A program made the position numbers and the translations under genes. The notes beneath the pieces are model-generated. The model was not told the DNA's origin. It ran no database searches and saw only the letters and a program-made list of their open reading frames with translations. A stretch of 64,000 nucleotides of DNA from Gracilimonas sp. (GTDB taxonomy: Bacteria > Bacteroidota > Rhodothermia > Balneolales > Balneolaceae), in contig NZ_JAVJQO010000003.1 of assembly GCF_040218225.1 (NCBI RefSeq), forward strand, positions 99,326-163,325, in the 5' to 3' direction. Positions 35,172 through 45,291 of the stretch are shown one piece after another. Position 1 is the first letter of the stretch. Each line of letters opens with the position of its first letter.

Positions 35172-37343
35172 ATGGATGAACGCACTGCCATATTGAGCCG
35201 AATGTTTATCGTTCTTGGGTTGATACTCCTGATTCCATGCGCTTTAGGGTTTCAGCTGATTCGCATCAATTATTTTGAAGGCGAAGAACTACGGAGCCTT
35301 TGGAGCAAACAAGCTGTTGATCAGATCCCGATTCCTGCACAACGTGGTAATATATATGATGCCAATGGAACCCTGCTGGCTACTAATGCCGTGGACTATA
35401 AACTCGCTTTTGATCCAAAAGTAACCGTTAATGGAAAGCCAGGGGTACCCAAAGAGCAGGTTGATCAACTCATTATGAAGTTATCTGCTTTAACTAATAA
35501 AGGCGCATCTTATTACAGGACCAAGATAAACTCAGCTCCGGCACGATCAAGATACATTGTATTGGAAACTAATTTGTCTGTACTGGCAAAAGACCAGATT
35601 AAAGCACTTGATCTGGATGGTGTCATCCTTGAAGAAAATTATCGCCGAAAGTACACTTTTGGAACGCTTGCCGCTCATACTTTAGGATTTGTAAACCATG
35701 AAACCAATGGCCGGATTGGGCTGGAAGCTTATTATAATGAAGAGCTCAAGGGAGAAGATGGAGTCCGTCAGGTCCGCAGAGATCCATTTAACCGGATTTT
35801 CGAATACGTGGGTGCGCCAAAAAAATTACCACGCAACGGATATTCACTTCATACTACTATTGATGCCTATATACAAGCCATCCTGGAAGACGAACTGCAG
35901 GCTGGTGTAGAAAAGCATCTGGCTAATTATGGGACTGGCATTATCATCGATCCCAGAACAGGAGCCATCAAAGCCCTGGCTAATTATCCTACTTTCGACC
36001 CCAATTACCCCGGAAGCAACGATGAAGAAAACCGTCGGAATTTCGCTATTTCTGACATGATCGAGCCGGGTTCTACCTTCAAGCTGGTAACCGCAATTGC
36101 TGCAGTAGAACAAGACGTTGTTAATTTTAAAGAAGTTTTCGACACCCCAGATGATGGAGAAATGGTTATCCATGATTTGGTTTTACGCGATCATGATCCA
36201 TTGGGCGACCTGACTTTCCAGGAAGTTATTCAAAAATCATCCAATGTAGCTACCGCTGAAATCGCTATGCGGATGAACAAGGAAGTATTTTACCAGTATG
36301 CCCGGAATATGGGTTTTGGCTCCAGTACTAATGTAGATCTAATCGGTGAAGTGGAAGGAAGACTCGCCAAACCTTACGAATGGAGTTTAGTGACGCTTCC
36401 GTGGATGTCACACGGCTATGAGATTCAAACAACTCCTTTACAGATTGCTCAGGCTTACGCTGCTTTTGCAAATAATGGAAAAATGATGCGTCCATATTTG
36501 GTTGAACGAATTGAAGACAAGAATGGAGAAGTTGTATCTCAACATGAACCGGTTGAAATCAGGCGTATTGCTAAAAAATCTACTTTAGATAAACTGTATC
36601 CCATATTTGAAAGTGTAGTCACAGATTCAGGAACCGGAGATCTGGCACAGGTAACCGGACTTCGCATAGCTGGTAAAACAGGAACTGCCAAAAAAGTTGT
36701 GAATGGCCGGTATACCAATAATTACCGTGGATCCTTCGTGGGCTTTTTCCCGGTAGAAAATCCACAATATGTTTGCCTGATTCTGTTAGATGAGCCGAAA
36801 ACAAGTGGCTATGGTGGGTTTACTGCAGCTCCGATTTTTCAAAATGTTGCTAAACGCATTGCCGGACTTGATAGTGACATTCAACAAAACATGAAAGCCA
36901 GCGAAGAGGAAACAACTCAATTTGTACAGGTGCCATTCCTTAAAGGACTCAATAAAAACCAGGCTACTCAATTACTGGCAGACCTGAACATCCCTTATGA
37001 AGTTTCCGGTAAATCAGGATACATCACTAAGCAAACCCCTGAAGCCGGAACCGAAATCAATATCGGACAGGAAATTTCTCTTACGCTGTCGGAAACTTAT
37101 GCCGCTTCTGATAGTGCAAAAGTTAAAGATGGATATGCTGAGATTCCCGACCTGATTGGCATGAACATGCGCCAGGCTACTAACCTACTTACAGAGCGTG
37201 GACTCGAAACCGAGATCATTGGCTCAGGAACCGTATTTGCTCAGTATCCTAAAAAGGGAGAACACCTTAGAAAAGGATATAGCGTTACGATTCGCGGTAA
37301 AGCGAAATCACTGGAATTGCTCACTCAAACCGAAAAGCGATAA
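35172..37343 (+). CDS. ftsI: division-specific penicillin-binding protein (transpeptidase) with PASTA domains
   Basis: The 723-residue class B PBP has an N-terminal membrane span (FIVLGLILLIPCALGFQLI), a dimerisation domain starting IPAQRGNIYDANGTLLATN, and a transpeptidase with Ser301-T-F-Lys304, Ser356-Ser-Asn358 and Lys502-Thr-Gly504. Two PASTA domains follow at about residues 583-640 and 658-715 (QVPFLKGLNKNQATQLLADL; IPDLIGMNMRQATNLLTERG). It cross-links septal peptidoglycan. Its stop touches the murE start. Confidence 0.95.
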   Translation: MDERTAILSRMFIVLGLILLIPCALGFQLIRINYFEGEELRSLWSKQAVDQIPIPAQRGNIYDANGTLLATNAVDYKLAFDPKVTVNGKPGVPKEQVDQLIMKLSALTNKGASYYRTKINSAPARSRYIVLETNLSVLAKDQIKALDLDGVILEENYRRKYTFGTLAAHTLGFVNHETNGRIGLEAYYNEELKGEDGVRQVRRDPFNRIFEYVGAPKKLPRNGYSLHTTIDAYIQAILEDELQAGVEKHLANYGTGIIIDPRTGAIKALANYPTFDPNYPGSNDEENRRNFAISDMIEPGSTFKLVTAIAAVEQDVVNFKEVFDTPDDGEMVIHDLVLRDHDPLGDLTFQEVIQKSSNVATAEIAMRMNKEVFYQYARNMGFGSSTNVDLIGEVEGRLAKPYEWSLVTLPWMSHGYEIQTTPLQIAQAYAAFANNGKMMRPYLVERIEDKNGEVVSQHEPVEIRRIAKKSTLDKLYPIFESVVTDSGTGDLAQVTGLRIAGKTGTAKKVVNGRYTNNYRGSFVGFFPVENPQYVCLILLDEPKTSGYGGFTAAPIFQNVAKRIAGLDSDIQQNMKASEEETTQFVQVPFLKGLNKNQATQLLADLNIPYEVSGKSGYITKQTPEAGTEINIGQEISLTLSETYAASDSAKVKDGYAEIPDLIGMNMRQATNLLTERGLETEIIGSGTVFAQYPKKGEHLRKGYSVTIRGKAKSLELLTQTEKR

Positions 37344-38804
37344 TTGACGATAGATAAACTCATAGAAATTTGTAACCCGCTGCACGTCACAAACAAAGAT
37401 TTTGATGGTGAGATAACTACGTTCGCCATCGATTCCCGTGAGGTGCAGGAAGGTTCGGTCTTTATCGCTATCCGTGGCACCCAGGTTGACGGACATATGT
37501 TTTTGGAAGATGCTATTGGCCGTGGAGCCAAAGTCATCATCTGTGAGGAATCCTACTACACTGAAGAAGATGTATGTGTTATTGAAGTTGAAAACACTCA
37601 GAAACTAGCCGGACCTATTGCCCAGGCTTTTGCCGGTAACCCGGGCGAACAGCTTAGAGTTATAGGTATAACCGGAACCAATGGAAAAACAACCACAGCC
37701 ACATTGGTTTATCAGGTATTATGCGCCTGCGGAGAAAAAACATCCCTGTTGGGAACGGTTAGCAAGCGAATTTTAGAAGAGGTTTTTGACAGTAAGCTAA
37801 CTACTTCCGACCCGATTGAACTGGCTAACGATATGAAAACCATGGTAGAGGCCGGTTCAGAATACTTAGTGATGGAAGTTTCCTCACATGCCCTGCACCA
37901 GGATCGGGTAGCCGGTTTTGAATTTGATGTGGCAGCCTTCACAAACCTGAGTCAGGATCATCTCGACTATCATGAAACTCTGGATGAATACGCCAAGGCC
38001 AAGAAAATTTTATTCGATCACCTCCCTGAATCATCAACAGCTGTTGTAAATACAGATGATGTGCAGGGAAACTTCATGCTAAAAGACTGTAAAGCACAGA
38101 AATCGCTGCTTAGTTTTAAGAATGATACCTCTCACATCCTCAAGAATTCTCCTGATGGCATCACCATTGTGGTTAATGGAGAAAAAATTGAAAGCCCATT
38201 AATGGGAACTTTCAACGCCTATAATGTGGGAGAAGCATTTTTGATCTGCAAAGCACTTGGGTTGGATGCTAAAGAAGTTATTAAAGCTTTGAGTGACGCC
38301 AAAGGTGCTGCCGGGCGCATGGAACCGGTAACCATTGACGGAGAGAACCTTCCGGTTGTAATTGTAGACTATGCCCATACGCCGGATGCTTTAGAAAATG
38401 TTTGCTCTACCCTTTCTTCTGTGAAAGAAGCTAACCAAACACTTACCGTTATTTTTGGTGCCGGCGGAGACCGTGATTCAAGCAAACGTCCTAAAATGGC
38501 TCAAGCTGCAGCCGAATTTGCTGACAAAATTATTGTAACGAGTGACAATCCCCGAACGGAAAACCCAGATTTAATCATCGCAGATATACTGGACGGATTT
38601 GAAGTGCTTGATAACGTGAAAAGCATCACTGACCGAAAAGAGGCTATTCAAAAAGCTATTGAAGATGCTTCCGGAAATGAAATCATTCTGATTGCCGGTA
38701 AAGGCCATGAGGATTATCAGGAAGTAAATGGCCAACGTCTTCACTTTGATGACCGGGAAATTGCCCGTGAGTTTCTAACCGCTAAAGCGAAGGGAGGAAA
38801 CTGA
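37344..38804 (+). CDS. murE: UDP-MurNAc-tripeptide synthetase
   Basis: The 486-residue Mur ligase begins at TTG directly after the ftsI stop. Motifs are ATP-binding ITGTNGKTTTATLV, TTSDPIELAND, MEVSSHALHQDRVAGFEFDV, FTNLSQDHLDYHETLDEYAK, DYAHTPDALENV, FGAGGDRDSSKRPKMA, and the DNPRTENP segment. The DNPR motif is the usual mark of meso-diaminopimelate addition. murF, which follows murE in many phyla, is absent here and mraY comes next, as is usual in Bacteroidota. The stop shares one base with the mraY start. Confidence 0.95.
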   Translation: MTIDKLIEICNPLHVTNKDFDGEITTFAIDSREVQEGSVFIAIRGTQVDGHMFLEDAIGRGAKVIICEESYYTEEDVCVIEVENTQKLAGPIAQAFAGNPGEQLRVIGITGTNGKTTTATLVYQVLCACGEKTSLLGTVSKRILEEVFDSKLTTSDPIELANDMKTMVEAGSEYLVMEVSSHALHQDRVAGFEFDVAAFTNLSQDHLDYHETLDEYAKAKKILFDHLPESSTAVVNTDDVQGNFMLKDCKAQKSLLSFKNDTSHILKNSPDGITIVVNGEKIESPLMGTFNAYNVGEAFLICKALGLDAKEVIKALSDAKGAAGRMEPVTIDGENLPVVIVDYAHTPDALENVCSTLSSVKEANQTLTVIFGAGGDRDSSKRPKMAQAAAEFADKIIVTSDNPRTENPDLIIADILDGFEVLDNVKSITDRKEAIQKAIEDASGNEIILIAGKGHEDYQEVNGQRLHFDDREIAREFLTAKAKGGN

Positions 38805-39940
38805 TGCTGCACGAACTTTTCACCTGGCTTGATGCTACTTATGATGTACCCGGTACCGGAGCCGTGGCTTTCATCTCAACCCGAACAGCCTTGGCAGCGG
38901 TAACCTCCCTGTTGATTAGCCTGTTTGTTGGTAAGAAAATCATCCACTGGTTAAGTAAACTACAGCTGCGGGAAGTGATTCGGGACGACATTGGACTGGA
39001 CAGCCACCTTGCAAAAGGCGAAACCCCAACCATGGGTGGTGTAATCATCATTCTTGCAATCGTAATCCCTGCCCTCCTGTGGATGAAAATGGAAAGCATC
39101 TACAGCTGGCTGATCGTATTCGTGGTTCTGGCCCTGGGAATCGTTGGGTTTATAGACGACTACATTAAAGTCGTCAAGAAAGATAAAAGCGGATTGGCTG
39201 GTTGGTTCAAAATTGCCGGGCAAGTAATTGTTGGCTTGGTGGTGGGTGCCGTACTATACTTCCATCCTGATTTTGAGACCTTTAATTCACTATCTACGGT
39301 CCCCTTTCTGAAGAACGTAAACATCGATTATGCCTATTTCGGTGAAACCTTAGGCTGGATGATTTATCTCGGGGTAGCTGTTTTTGTGATTACAGCCGTA
39401 AGTAACGCAACCAATTTAACCGACGGACTTGACGGACTTGCCGCCGGAACATCCGCCATTTGTGGAATTGTATTCGCCATTTTTGCTTACGTGTCCGGCC
39501 GGGTTGACTTCTCCGGATTCCTAGACATTATGTACCTGCCGGGAGCCGGTGAGCTCACCATTTTTGCTGCTTCGCTGATTGGAGCCTGTATAGGTTTTCT
39601 GTGGTATAACACGAATCCGGCTTCTGTTTTTATGGGCGACACTGGCTCACTTGCCCTTGGAGGCGCCTTTGGAGCTGTTGCCCTGATGCTTCACAAAGAA
39701 TTATTACTCCCATTCATTTGCGGCATCTTTTTTATTGAAACGCTTTCGGTGATCATTCAAACAACCTGGTTCAAATACACAAAAAGAAAATATGGGGAAG
39801 GCCGGCGGGTCTTCTTAATGACTCCCATCCATCACCATTATGAGAAGAAAGGATGGCCTGAACAGAAAATAGTGGTTCGGTTCTGGATTATCACCGTTTT
39901 ACTGGGAATTCTAAGCTTGTTAACGCTCAAAATCCGATGA
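38804..39940 (+). CDS. mraY: phospho-N-acetylmuramoyl-pentapeptide transferase
   Basis: The 378-residue protein has ten membrane spans and the MraY signatures GETPTMGGVIIILAI, GIVGFIDDYIKVVKK, SNATNLTDGLDGLAAGTSAI and FMGDTGSLALGG, plus RVFLMTPIHHHYEKKGWPEQ. The aspartates in FIDD and NLTDGLDG are the active-site residues. It transfers phospho-MurNAc-pentapeptide to undecaprenyl phosphate, giving lipid I at the inner membrane. It overlaps murE by 1 bp and murD by 4 bp. Confidence 0.97.
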   Translation: MLHELFTWLDATYDVPGTGAVAFISTRTALAAVTSLLISLFVGKKIIHWLSKLQLREVIRDDIGLDSHLAKGETPTMGGVIIILAIVIPALLWMKMESIYSWLIVFVVLALGIVGFIDDYIKVVKKDKSGLAGWFKIAGQVIVGLVVGAVLYFHPDFETFNSLSTVPFLKNVNIDYAYFGETLGWMIYLGVAVFVITAVSNATNLTDGLDGLAAGTSAICGIVFAIFAYVSGRVDFSGFLDIMYLPGAGELTIFAASLIGACIGFLWYNTNPASVFMGDTGSLALGGAFGAVALMLHKELLLPFICGIFFIETLSVIIQTTWFKYTKRKYGEGRRVFLMTPIHHHYEKKGWPEQKIVVRFWIITVLLGILSLLTLKIR

Positions 39941-41292
39941 GAGAAGTTAAAGACCAACATATCGTTGTGATTGGCGCTGCCCGAAGTGGTATTGCCTCTG
40001 CTCTACTCCTTCATAAAAAAGGGGCGGATATTTTTGTGTCTGATTACGGGAAGATTTCCGATGAAGCCAAAAAGAAATTGTCAGCATCAGGTATTCCTTT
40101 TGAGGAAAACGGACACACTGAAAAAGCCAGACAAGCTGATTTTGTGGTAGTCAGTCCGGGAGTACCAACTGAAGCCCCTATCATTCAGTATTACCTGAAT
40201 AAAGGGAAGAAAGTGTATTCCGAAATAGAAGCGGCAAGCTGGTTTACCGATCAGAATGTTATTGCTGTTACCGGGAGCAATGGAAAAACAACCGTTGCAA
40301 ACTGGCTGGATCATGTTTGGGAAACCGCAAAACGTGAACATGCACTAGCCGGAAATATCGGCGTGGCCTTTTCCGATGTGATTGACAAGAATCAGGGCGA
40401 CTTCCTGCTCGAAATCAGCAGTTTTCAACTGGATCATATCAAAGACTTTAAACCGGCGGTGAGTATGATTCTGAACATTACTCCCGACCACCTGAATCGC
40501 TATCAGTATAGTCTTGAAGCCTATGCTGCAGCAAAATTCAGAATTACAGAAAATCAGACGGCGGATGACCGGTTCATCTTTAATTATGATGACCCCATCA
40601 TCCAAAAACATGTTGAACAGCTAAAGCAAAAGCAATCGGCTCCACAACTTTGGGCTTTCTCGAATGAGAAGGAAGTACCGGAAGGAGCTTTTGTTCGCGA
40701 CAATCATATCATCTTCAAATTCAACAATAAAGAAGAACCCCTTATGTCAGTAGAAGAAATAGGACTACGTGGCAAGCACAACCTGAGTAATGGACTTGCC
40801 ACCGCATTGGCAGCCCGTGCGGCTGAAATTAAAAATGAAGCGATTCGCGAGAGCCTGAAAAGCTTCACCGGTGTTGAACATCGCCTGGAGATGGCTCGCG
40901 AAGTGGAAGGCGTGAAATACATTAACGACAGTAAAGCCACCAATGTGAATGCGGTTTGGTTTGCCTTAGACAGCTTCCATGTTCCGGTTACTCTGATACT
41001 TGGTGGTCGCGACAAAGGAAATGACTATAGCGAGCTGGAAGCACAAATTCGCGAGAAAGTTCACACCATTATCGCCATAGGTGAATCCAAAGACCGGGTG
41101 GAAGAACAACTCGGGAAAGTAGCACCCAACTTTGTTCGGGTTGAAACCATGGGCGGTGCTGTAAGAGCTGCAAAGAAAGTAGCCAAACGGGGTGAAGTCG
41201 TTCTTCTAAGCCCGGCCTGCGCCTCTTTTGACATGTTTGACAGCTACGAGCACCGCGGTAAAATTTTCAAAGAAGAAGTAAACAAACTTTAA
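39937..41292 (+). CDS. murD: UDP-MurNAc-L-alanine:D-glutamate ligase
   Basis: The 451-residue Mur ligase has the N-terminal nucleotide-sugar fold (VVIGAARSGIASALLLHKKG), VVSPGVPTEAPI, ATP-binding AVTGSNGKTTVANWLDHVWE, LEISSFQLDHI, ILNITPDHLNRY, HRLEMAREVEGVKYINDSKA with TNVNA, GGRDKGNDYSELE and LSPACASFDMFDSYEHRG. It adds D-Glu to UDP-MurNAc-L-Ala in the cytoplasm. It overlaps mraY by 4 bp. The operon's tight packing breaks right after it, where repeat copy C is inserted. Confidence 0.96.
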   Translation: MREVKDQHIVVIGAARSGIASALLLHKKGADIFVSDYGKISDEAKKKLSASGIPFEENGHTEKARQADFVVVSPGVPTEAPIIQYYLNKGKKVYSEIEAASWFTDQNVIAVTGSNGKTTVANWLDHVWETAKREHALAGNIGVAFSDVIDKNQGDFLLEISSFQLDHIKDFKPAVSMILNITPDHLNRYQYSLEAYAAAKFRITENQTADDRFIFNYDDPIIQKHVEQLKQKQSAPQLWAFSNEKEVPEGAFVRDNHIIFKFNNKEEPLMSVEEIGLRGKHNLSNGLATALAARAAEIKNEAIRESLKSFTGVEHRLEMAREVEGVKYINDSKATNVNAVWFALDSFHVPVTLILGGRDKGNDYSELEAQIREKVHTIIAIGESKDRVEEQLGKVAPNFVRVETMGGAVRAAKKVAKRGEVVLLSPACASFDMFDSYEHRGKIFKEEVNKL

Positions 41293-41348
41293 ATACCAAG
41301 CTCCAAATTTCAATGACCAAAATGCTATCACATATGTTACCAATACCC

Positions 41349-41500
41349 GTCATTGCGAGGAGTTTATTTAGCAAGATTAAGATGACCATGTTAAACGACG
41401 AAGCAATCTCCCCGTTTCAAGCTCTTAAACAGTTCAAGGGGATTGCCACGTCGAAAGAATTTTTAAATCGAATAGTACAGAGCGGGCTCCTCGCAATGAC
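41349..41500. repeat. nested palindromic interspersed repeat, copy C (murD-ftsW gap)
   Basis: This 152-bp copy has ends GTCATTGCGAGGAG / CTCCTCGCAATGAC and inner arms CGACGAAGCAATCTCCCC / GGGGATTGCCACGTCG. It accounts for more than half of the 268-bp murD-ftsW gap in an otherwise butt-joined operon, and would fold into a long hairpin in the mRNA. Confidence 0.9.
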
Positions 41501-41560
41501 GAGTGTCGGTTTTGCGGGAGCTTTAGCACTTGGTGCTTGTAATTTCGGATATAATACAAA

Positions 41561-42751
41561 GTGATATACACGAGTCCACATAGCAATATTTCCAACATCA
41601 TCGGCACTTCTGCTGAGGATATCGATACGCGCAAGCAAGGCAGCGATCGGTACCTGTTGATGTCGGTTGTGATCCTGATGACGTTCGGAATGCTGGCGGT
41701 GTATTCGTCTATCGCGTTTTTTGCGGAAACCAAATCTACCACGGCCGGAACGTTGATTATTGGTCATCTGGTAAAGCTTGGAATCGCATTCTTTGTAATG
41801 CTGATTGCCTCAAAGATGAATTATCACACCATTGCCAAGTTTAGCCGAATTGGAATGGTTGTAAGCCTGATTTTACTACTGGCTGTTCTCGCTTTTGGAA
41901 CCGAACAATTTGGAGCCAAACGCTGGCTGAATGTAGGCGGATTTTCTTTCCAACCGTCGATGGTTGCCACCGTCGCGTTAATGATTCACGTTTGCGTTTT
42001 ACTAAGTGAAAAGCAGGAATACATCAAAGATTTTAAGAAAACCTTCCTGCCTATCATGTTTTGGGTCATTTTAACCTGTGGACTGATTGGCATCGAAGAT
42101 TTTAGTAGCGCCGCCATCCTGATGGGTATTTGTCTGGTGATAATGTTTGTAGGAAGAGTAAGCGTAATTCAGCTAGGCTCGTTAGTTGCCATCGGGATTT
42201 TAGGCGGAGCCTTACTTCTTGGGCAATCCACAAACCGTCAGGATAGAATTGAACAGTACCTGAATCAGATTAAAGAGATTCCAAGCGAGCATATTATTCA
42301 AGGCAGCGGATACCAGGCTCAACAAGCTCATATTGCCATTGCCAAAGGTGAACTTATGGGTGTTGGTATTGGGAAAAGCTCACAGCGCGACTTCCTCCCT
42401 GCTCCATACAACGATTTTATTTTTGCGATTATCGCCGAAGAATATGGACTGATTGGAGCGATGTCACTCATTTTCATTTTCACACTGATTTTATTCCGGG
42501 GCATCGTATTTATCGCCCGGAATGCGGAAGACCACCTGGGATCATTATTGGCCGTGGCCTGTACGCTGACTATCGTTTTTTATGGATTTGTGAACGCCGG
42601 GGTTGCCAGTGGCATCCTTCCGGTAACGGGACTCCCCATGCCTTTTGTGAGTTATGGCGGAACCAGTATGCTTTTTGCCGGACTGATGGTAGGAATCCTC
42701 CTCAATATCTCGAAACATAACCGGGACCGGAGGACCTTATTCTATGGATAA
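41561..42751 (+). CDS. ftsW: septal peptidoglycan polymerase FtsW
   Basis: The 396-residue SEDS protein begins at GTG and has about ten membrane spans. Motifs are YLLMSVVILMTFGMLAVYSS, FGAKRWLNVGGFSFQPSMVA, GSGYQAQQAHIAIAKGELMG, RDFLPAPYNDFIFAIIAEEY and LPVTGLPMPFVSYGGTSML, the FtsW/RodA signature. Its place in the dcw cluster identifies it as FtsW rather than RodA. It polymerises septal glycan from lipid II with FtsI. It overlaps murG by 8 bp. Confidence 0.95.
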   Translation: MIYTSPHSNISNIIGTSAEDIDTRKQGSDRYLLMSVVILMTFGMLAVYSSIAFFAETKSTTAGTLIIGHLVKLGIAFFVMLIASKMNYHTIAKFSRIGMVVSLILLLAVLAFGTEQFGAKRWLNVGGFSFQPSMVATVALMIHVCVLLSEKQEYIKDFKKTFLPIMFWVILTCGLIGIEDFSSAAILMGICLVIMFVGRVSVIQLGSLVAIGILGGALLLGQSTNRQDRIEQYLNQIKEIPSEHIIQGSGYQAQQAHIAIAKGELMGVGIGKSSQRDFLPAPYNDFIFAIIAEEYGLIGAMSLIFIFTLILFRGIVFIARNAEDHLGSLLAVACTLTIVFYGFVNAGVASGILPVTGLPMPFVSYGGTSMLFAGLMVGILLNISKHNRDRRTLFYG

Positions 42752-43853
42752 GAACCCACGTATTTTATTGGCAGCCGGCGGTACAGGCGGACACGTGTAT
42801 CCGGCCATTGCTATCGCAGATGCCCTGAAGAAAGAACAAGCTGATACGAAAATCCTTTTTGTAGGAACCAAAGACCACATGGAATGGCAGGCCGTTCCCA
42901 AAGCAGGCTACGATATCAGAAATGTATGGATCAGTGGTTTTCACCGTCGGTTCACCCTGAAAAATTTACTATTCCCGGTGAAACTGATGACCAGCCTGAT
43001 GCAAAGCCTGAGAATTTTATCGGGCTACAAACCACATGTGGTGGTTTCCTGTGGGGGATATGTAGCCGGTCCGGTTGGATGGGTAGCTGGGAAAAAAGGA
43101 ATCCCCATTGTAATCCAAGAGCAAAACAGCTTTCCCGGAGTTACGAATCGATTACTGGCGAAGTTTGCAACTAAAATATTTACCGCTTTCAAGGAAGCCG
43201 ATCGTTATCTCCCCGAAGAAAAAACGGAGATCACAGGCAACCCAACCCGCGCCACTTTGACCGGTGCTGATAAATCCAAAGCATTACAGTCTTTTGGCTT
43301 TGACGACAGCAAACCGGTGTTGCTGGTAATGGGTGGTAGCGGTGGAGCAAAAACCATCAATGAGGCGATGAAAGCCAATATTGAACAGCTTCACAACCAT
43401 GCCGGACTACAAATTATCTGGCAGTGTGGAGCACGGTATTATGATGAACTCTCTACCGAAATCAACGAAAAGAAATTAGACAACCTGCGGCTCACTGCTT
43501 TCCTGGACAACATGGCGGAAGCTTATGCAGCAGCAGACTTGGTAATTAGTCGTGCCGGTGCCAGTTCGTGCTCGGAATTAATGCTAACGGGAAAACCAAG
43601 TGTATTGGTCCCCTCTCCTAATGTTGCCGGAGATCACCAGACACAAAACGCTAAAGCAATGGTAGATGCAGGTGCATCCAAACTGTTGGAGGATAATGCT
43701 ATGAAAGAGACCATGACCGAACTGGTGGAGCAGCTGATCTTTGATCAGGAAAACCTGAAACGTATGAATCAGGCTGCATTGAATTTGGCAAAACCCGATG
43801 CAGCCAAGCTGATTGCCAAGGAAATTTTAGAAATTGCAAAATCAAAGTTATAA
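42744..43853 (+). CDS. murG: UDP-GlcNAc--MurNAc-pentapeptide-PP-undecaprenol GlcNAc transferase
   Basis: The 369-residue GT-B enzyme (GT28) shows the glycine-rich LLAAGGTGGHVYPAIAIADA, DVVVSCGGYVAGPVG-like segment (PHVVVSCGGYVAGPVGWVAG), PIVIQEQNSFPGVTNRLLAK, TGNPTR, VMGGSGGAKTINEAM and VISRAGASSCSELMLTGKPS. It makes lipid II on the inner face of the membrane. It overlaps ftsW by 8 bp. Confidence 0.96.
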   Translation: MDKNPRILLAAGGTGGHVYPAIAIADALKKEQADTKILFVGTKDHMEWQAVPKAGYDIRNVWISGFHRRFTLKNLLFPVKLMTSLMQSLRILSGYKPHVVVSCGGYVAGPVGWVAGKKGIPIVIQEQNSFPGVTNRLLAKFATKIFTAFKEADRYLPEEKTEITGNPTRATLTGADKSKALQSFGFDDSKPVLLVMGGSGGAKTINEAMKANIEQLHNHAGLQIIWQCGARYYDELSTEINEKKLDNLRLTAFLDNMAEAYAAADLVISRAGASSCSELMLTGKPSVLVPSPNVAGDHQTQNAKAMVDAGASKLLEDNAMKETMTELVEQLIFDQENLKRMNQAALNLAKPDAAKLIAKEILEIAKSKL

Positions 43854-43863
43854 GAACGCAGTA

Positions 43864-45291
43864 GTGGAAAAACGCATCGAAACACAACCCGTATTTGGCC
43901 GCACAAAACATATCCACATGGTGGGTATAGGTGGCATTGGTATGAGCGGGATGGCCGAAATATTGTTGCAGCGCGGATATAAGGTAACCGGCTCGGACGG
44001 TGCGGTAACCGAAACTACCAAACGTCTGCAGGAACTCGGTGCTACGGTTCACAAAGGCCATAAGGCTGAATACATTGACGGGGCTGATGTAGTTGTTTAC
44101 ACCAGCGCCGTTAAAGCCGATGAGAATGTAGAAACCAAAGCGGCTATTGAAGAGCGCATTCCGACTATCAAACGGGCGGAAATGCTGGCCGAGCTGATGA
44201 AAATGAAGTTCGGTATTGGTGTAGCCGGCACGCATGGCAAGACAACAACCACGACTATGGTGGGTCATGTTACCCAGGATGGAAATTACGATCCGACTAT
44301 TATTGTAGGCGGTAAAGTTCACAGTTTTGATAAAACGAATGCCGTTGTTGGTAAAGGAGATTTAATTGTTGTTGAAGCCGACGAGTTCGACCGCACCTTC
44401 CTCCGACTTTCTCCTTCCCTTGCGATAATTACGAATATTGAGGCCGAACATCTCGACATCTATGATGACCTGGAAGATGTAAAGCAGGCGTTCATTGATT
44501 ATGCCAACAAAGTGCCCTTTTACGGAGCGGTTATCGTCTGTTTGGATGATTCGAACGTCCGAAGCATTCTCCCTGAACTAGAGAAGCGGGTTATTACCTA
44601 TGGATTAACTCCGCAAGCTCAACTCCGCGCGACTGATATCAGAGCGGATGCCTTTACAAGCACCTTCTCCGTGATTTGGGAAGGTGAAAAGCTCGGCGTG
44701 ATTACACTGAAAGCACCTGGCGAGCATAACGTAAAAAATGCTTTAGCTGCAATTGCAACCGGACTCGAGCTAGATATTGATTTTAAACTGATTAAAAAAG
44801 GTCTGGAGCGATTTGAAGGAGTATTCCGCCGCTTCCAGCTGAAATATGACAACGGCTGTATGGTGATTGATGACTATGCCCATCACCCAACCGAAGTTCA
44901 TGCAACTTTACAGGCAGCAAACAAAGGTTGGCCCGATCGCCGGGTAGTTGCTGTTTTTCAGCCGCACTTGTACTCACGTACCCAGGATTTATATAAGGAA
45001 TTTGGACTCTCATTCTTTGACGCAGAGATGCTGATTGTGACCGACGTGTATCCTTCCCGCGAAAAACCAATCGAAGGCGTAACCGGGAAATTGATTGCAG
45101 ATACGGCCGAACAGTATGGGCATAAGAATGTGATGTACGTGGAGAACAAAGAGGATGTCACCAAAACGCTGAAAGAAATTGCAGAACCCGGTGATATCAT
45201 CATTACGATGGGTGCCGGTGATATTTACCGCTTTGGCGAAGAGTTCGTTGAAGCATTGAAATCAGGAAAATTCAAACCAAAAGCCAGGTAG
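43864..45291 (+). CDS. murC: UDP-N-acetylmuramate--L-alanine ligase
   Basis: I start at GTG 43864, 10 bp after the murG stop; an in-frame TTG at 43834 inside murG is the alternative. The protein (475 residues) has HIHMVGIGGIGMSGMAEILL, the ATP loop VAGTHGKTTTTTMVGH, VVEADEFDRTFLRLSPSLAI, NIEAEHLDIY, YAHHPTEVHATLQA and VFQPHLYSRTQDL. It attaches L-Ala to UDP-MurNAc, the first stem-peptide residue. The next gene starts directly after its TAG. Confidence 0.94.
   Translation: MEKRIETQPVFGRTKHIHMVGIGGIGMSGMAEILLQRGYKVTGSDGAVTETTKRLQELGATVHKGHKAEYIDGADVVVYTSAVKADENVETKAAIEERIPTIKRAEMLAELMKMKFGIGVAGTHGKTTTTTMVGHVTQDGNYDPTIIVGGKVHSFDKTNAVVGKGDLIVVEADEFDRTFLRLSPSLAIITNIEAEHLDIYDDLEDVKQAFIDYANKVPFYGAVIVCLDDSNVRSILPELEKRVITYGLTPQAQLRATDIRADAFTSTFSVIWEGEKLGVITLKAPGEHNVKNALAAIATGLELDIDFKLIKKGLERFEGVFRRFQLKYDNGCMVIDDYAHHPTEVHATLQAANKGWPDRRVVAVFQPHLYSRTQDLYKEFGLSFFDAEMLIVTDVYPSREKPIEGVTGKLIADTAEQYGHKNVMYVENKEDVTKTLKEIAEPGDIIITMGAGDIYRFGEEFVEALKSGKFKPKAR

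Noticed and set aside
38780..38830. Missing murF between murE and mraY taken as a deletion
   Set aside because: murE and mraY overlap by one base with no scar, and absence of murF from this position is normal in Bacteroidota-type dcw clusters.
41313..41564. 83-codon plus-strand frame between murD and ftsW
   Set aside because: It runs through palindromic repeat copy C, and its translation is just the translated repeat.
43699..44322. 207-codon minus-strand frame across the murG-murC junction
   Set aside because: Both plus-strand genes are complete and conserved there, and the antisense product resembles nothing.
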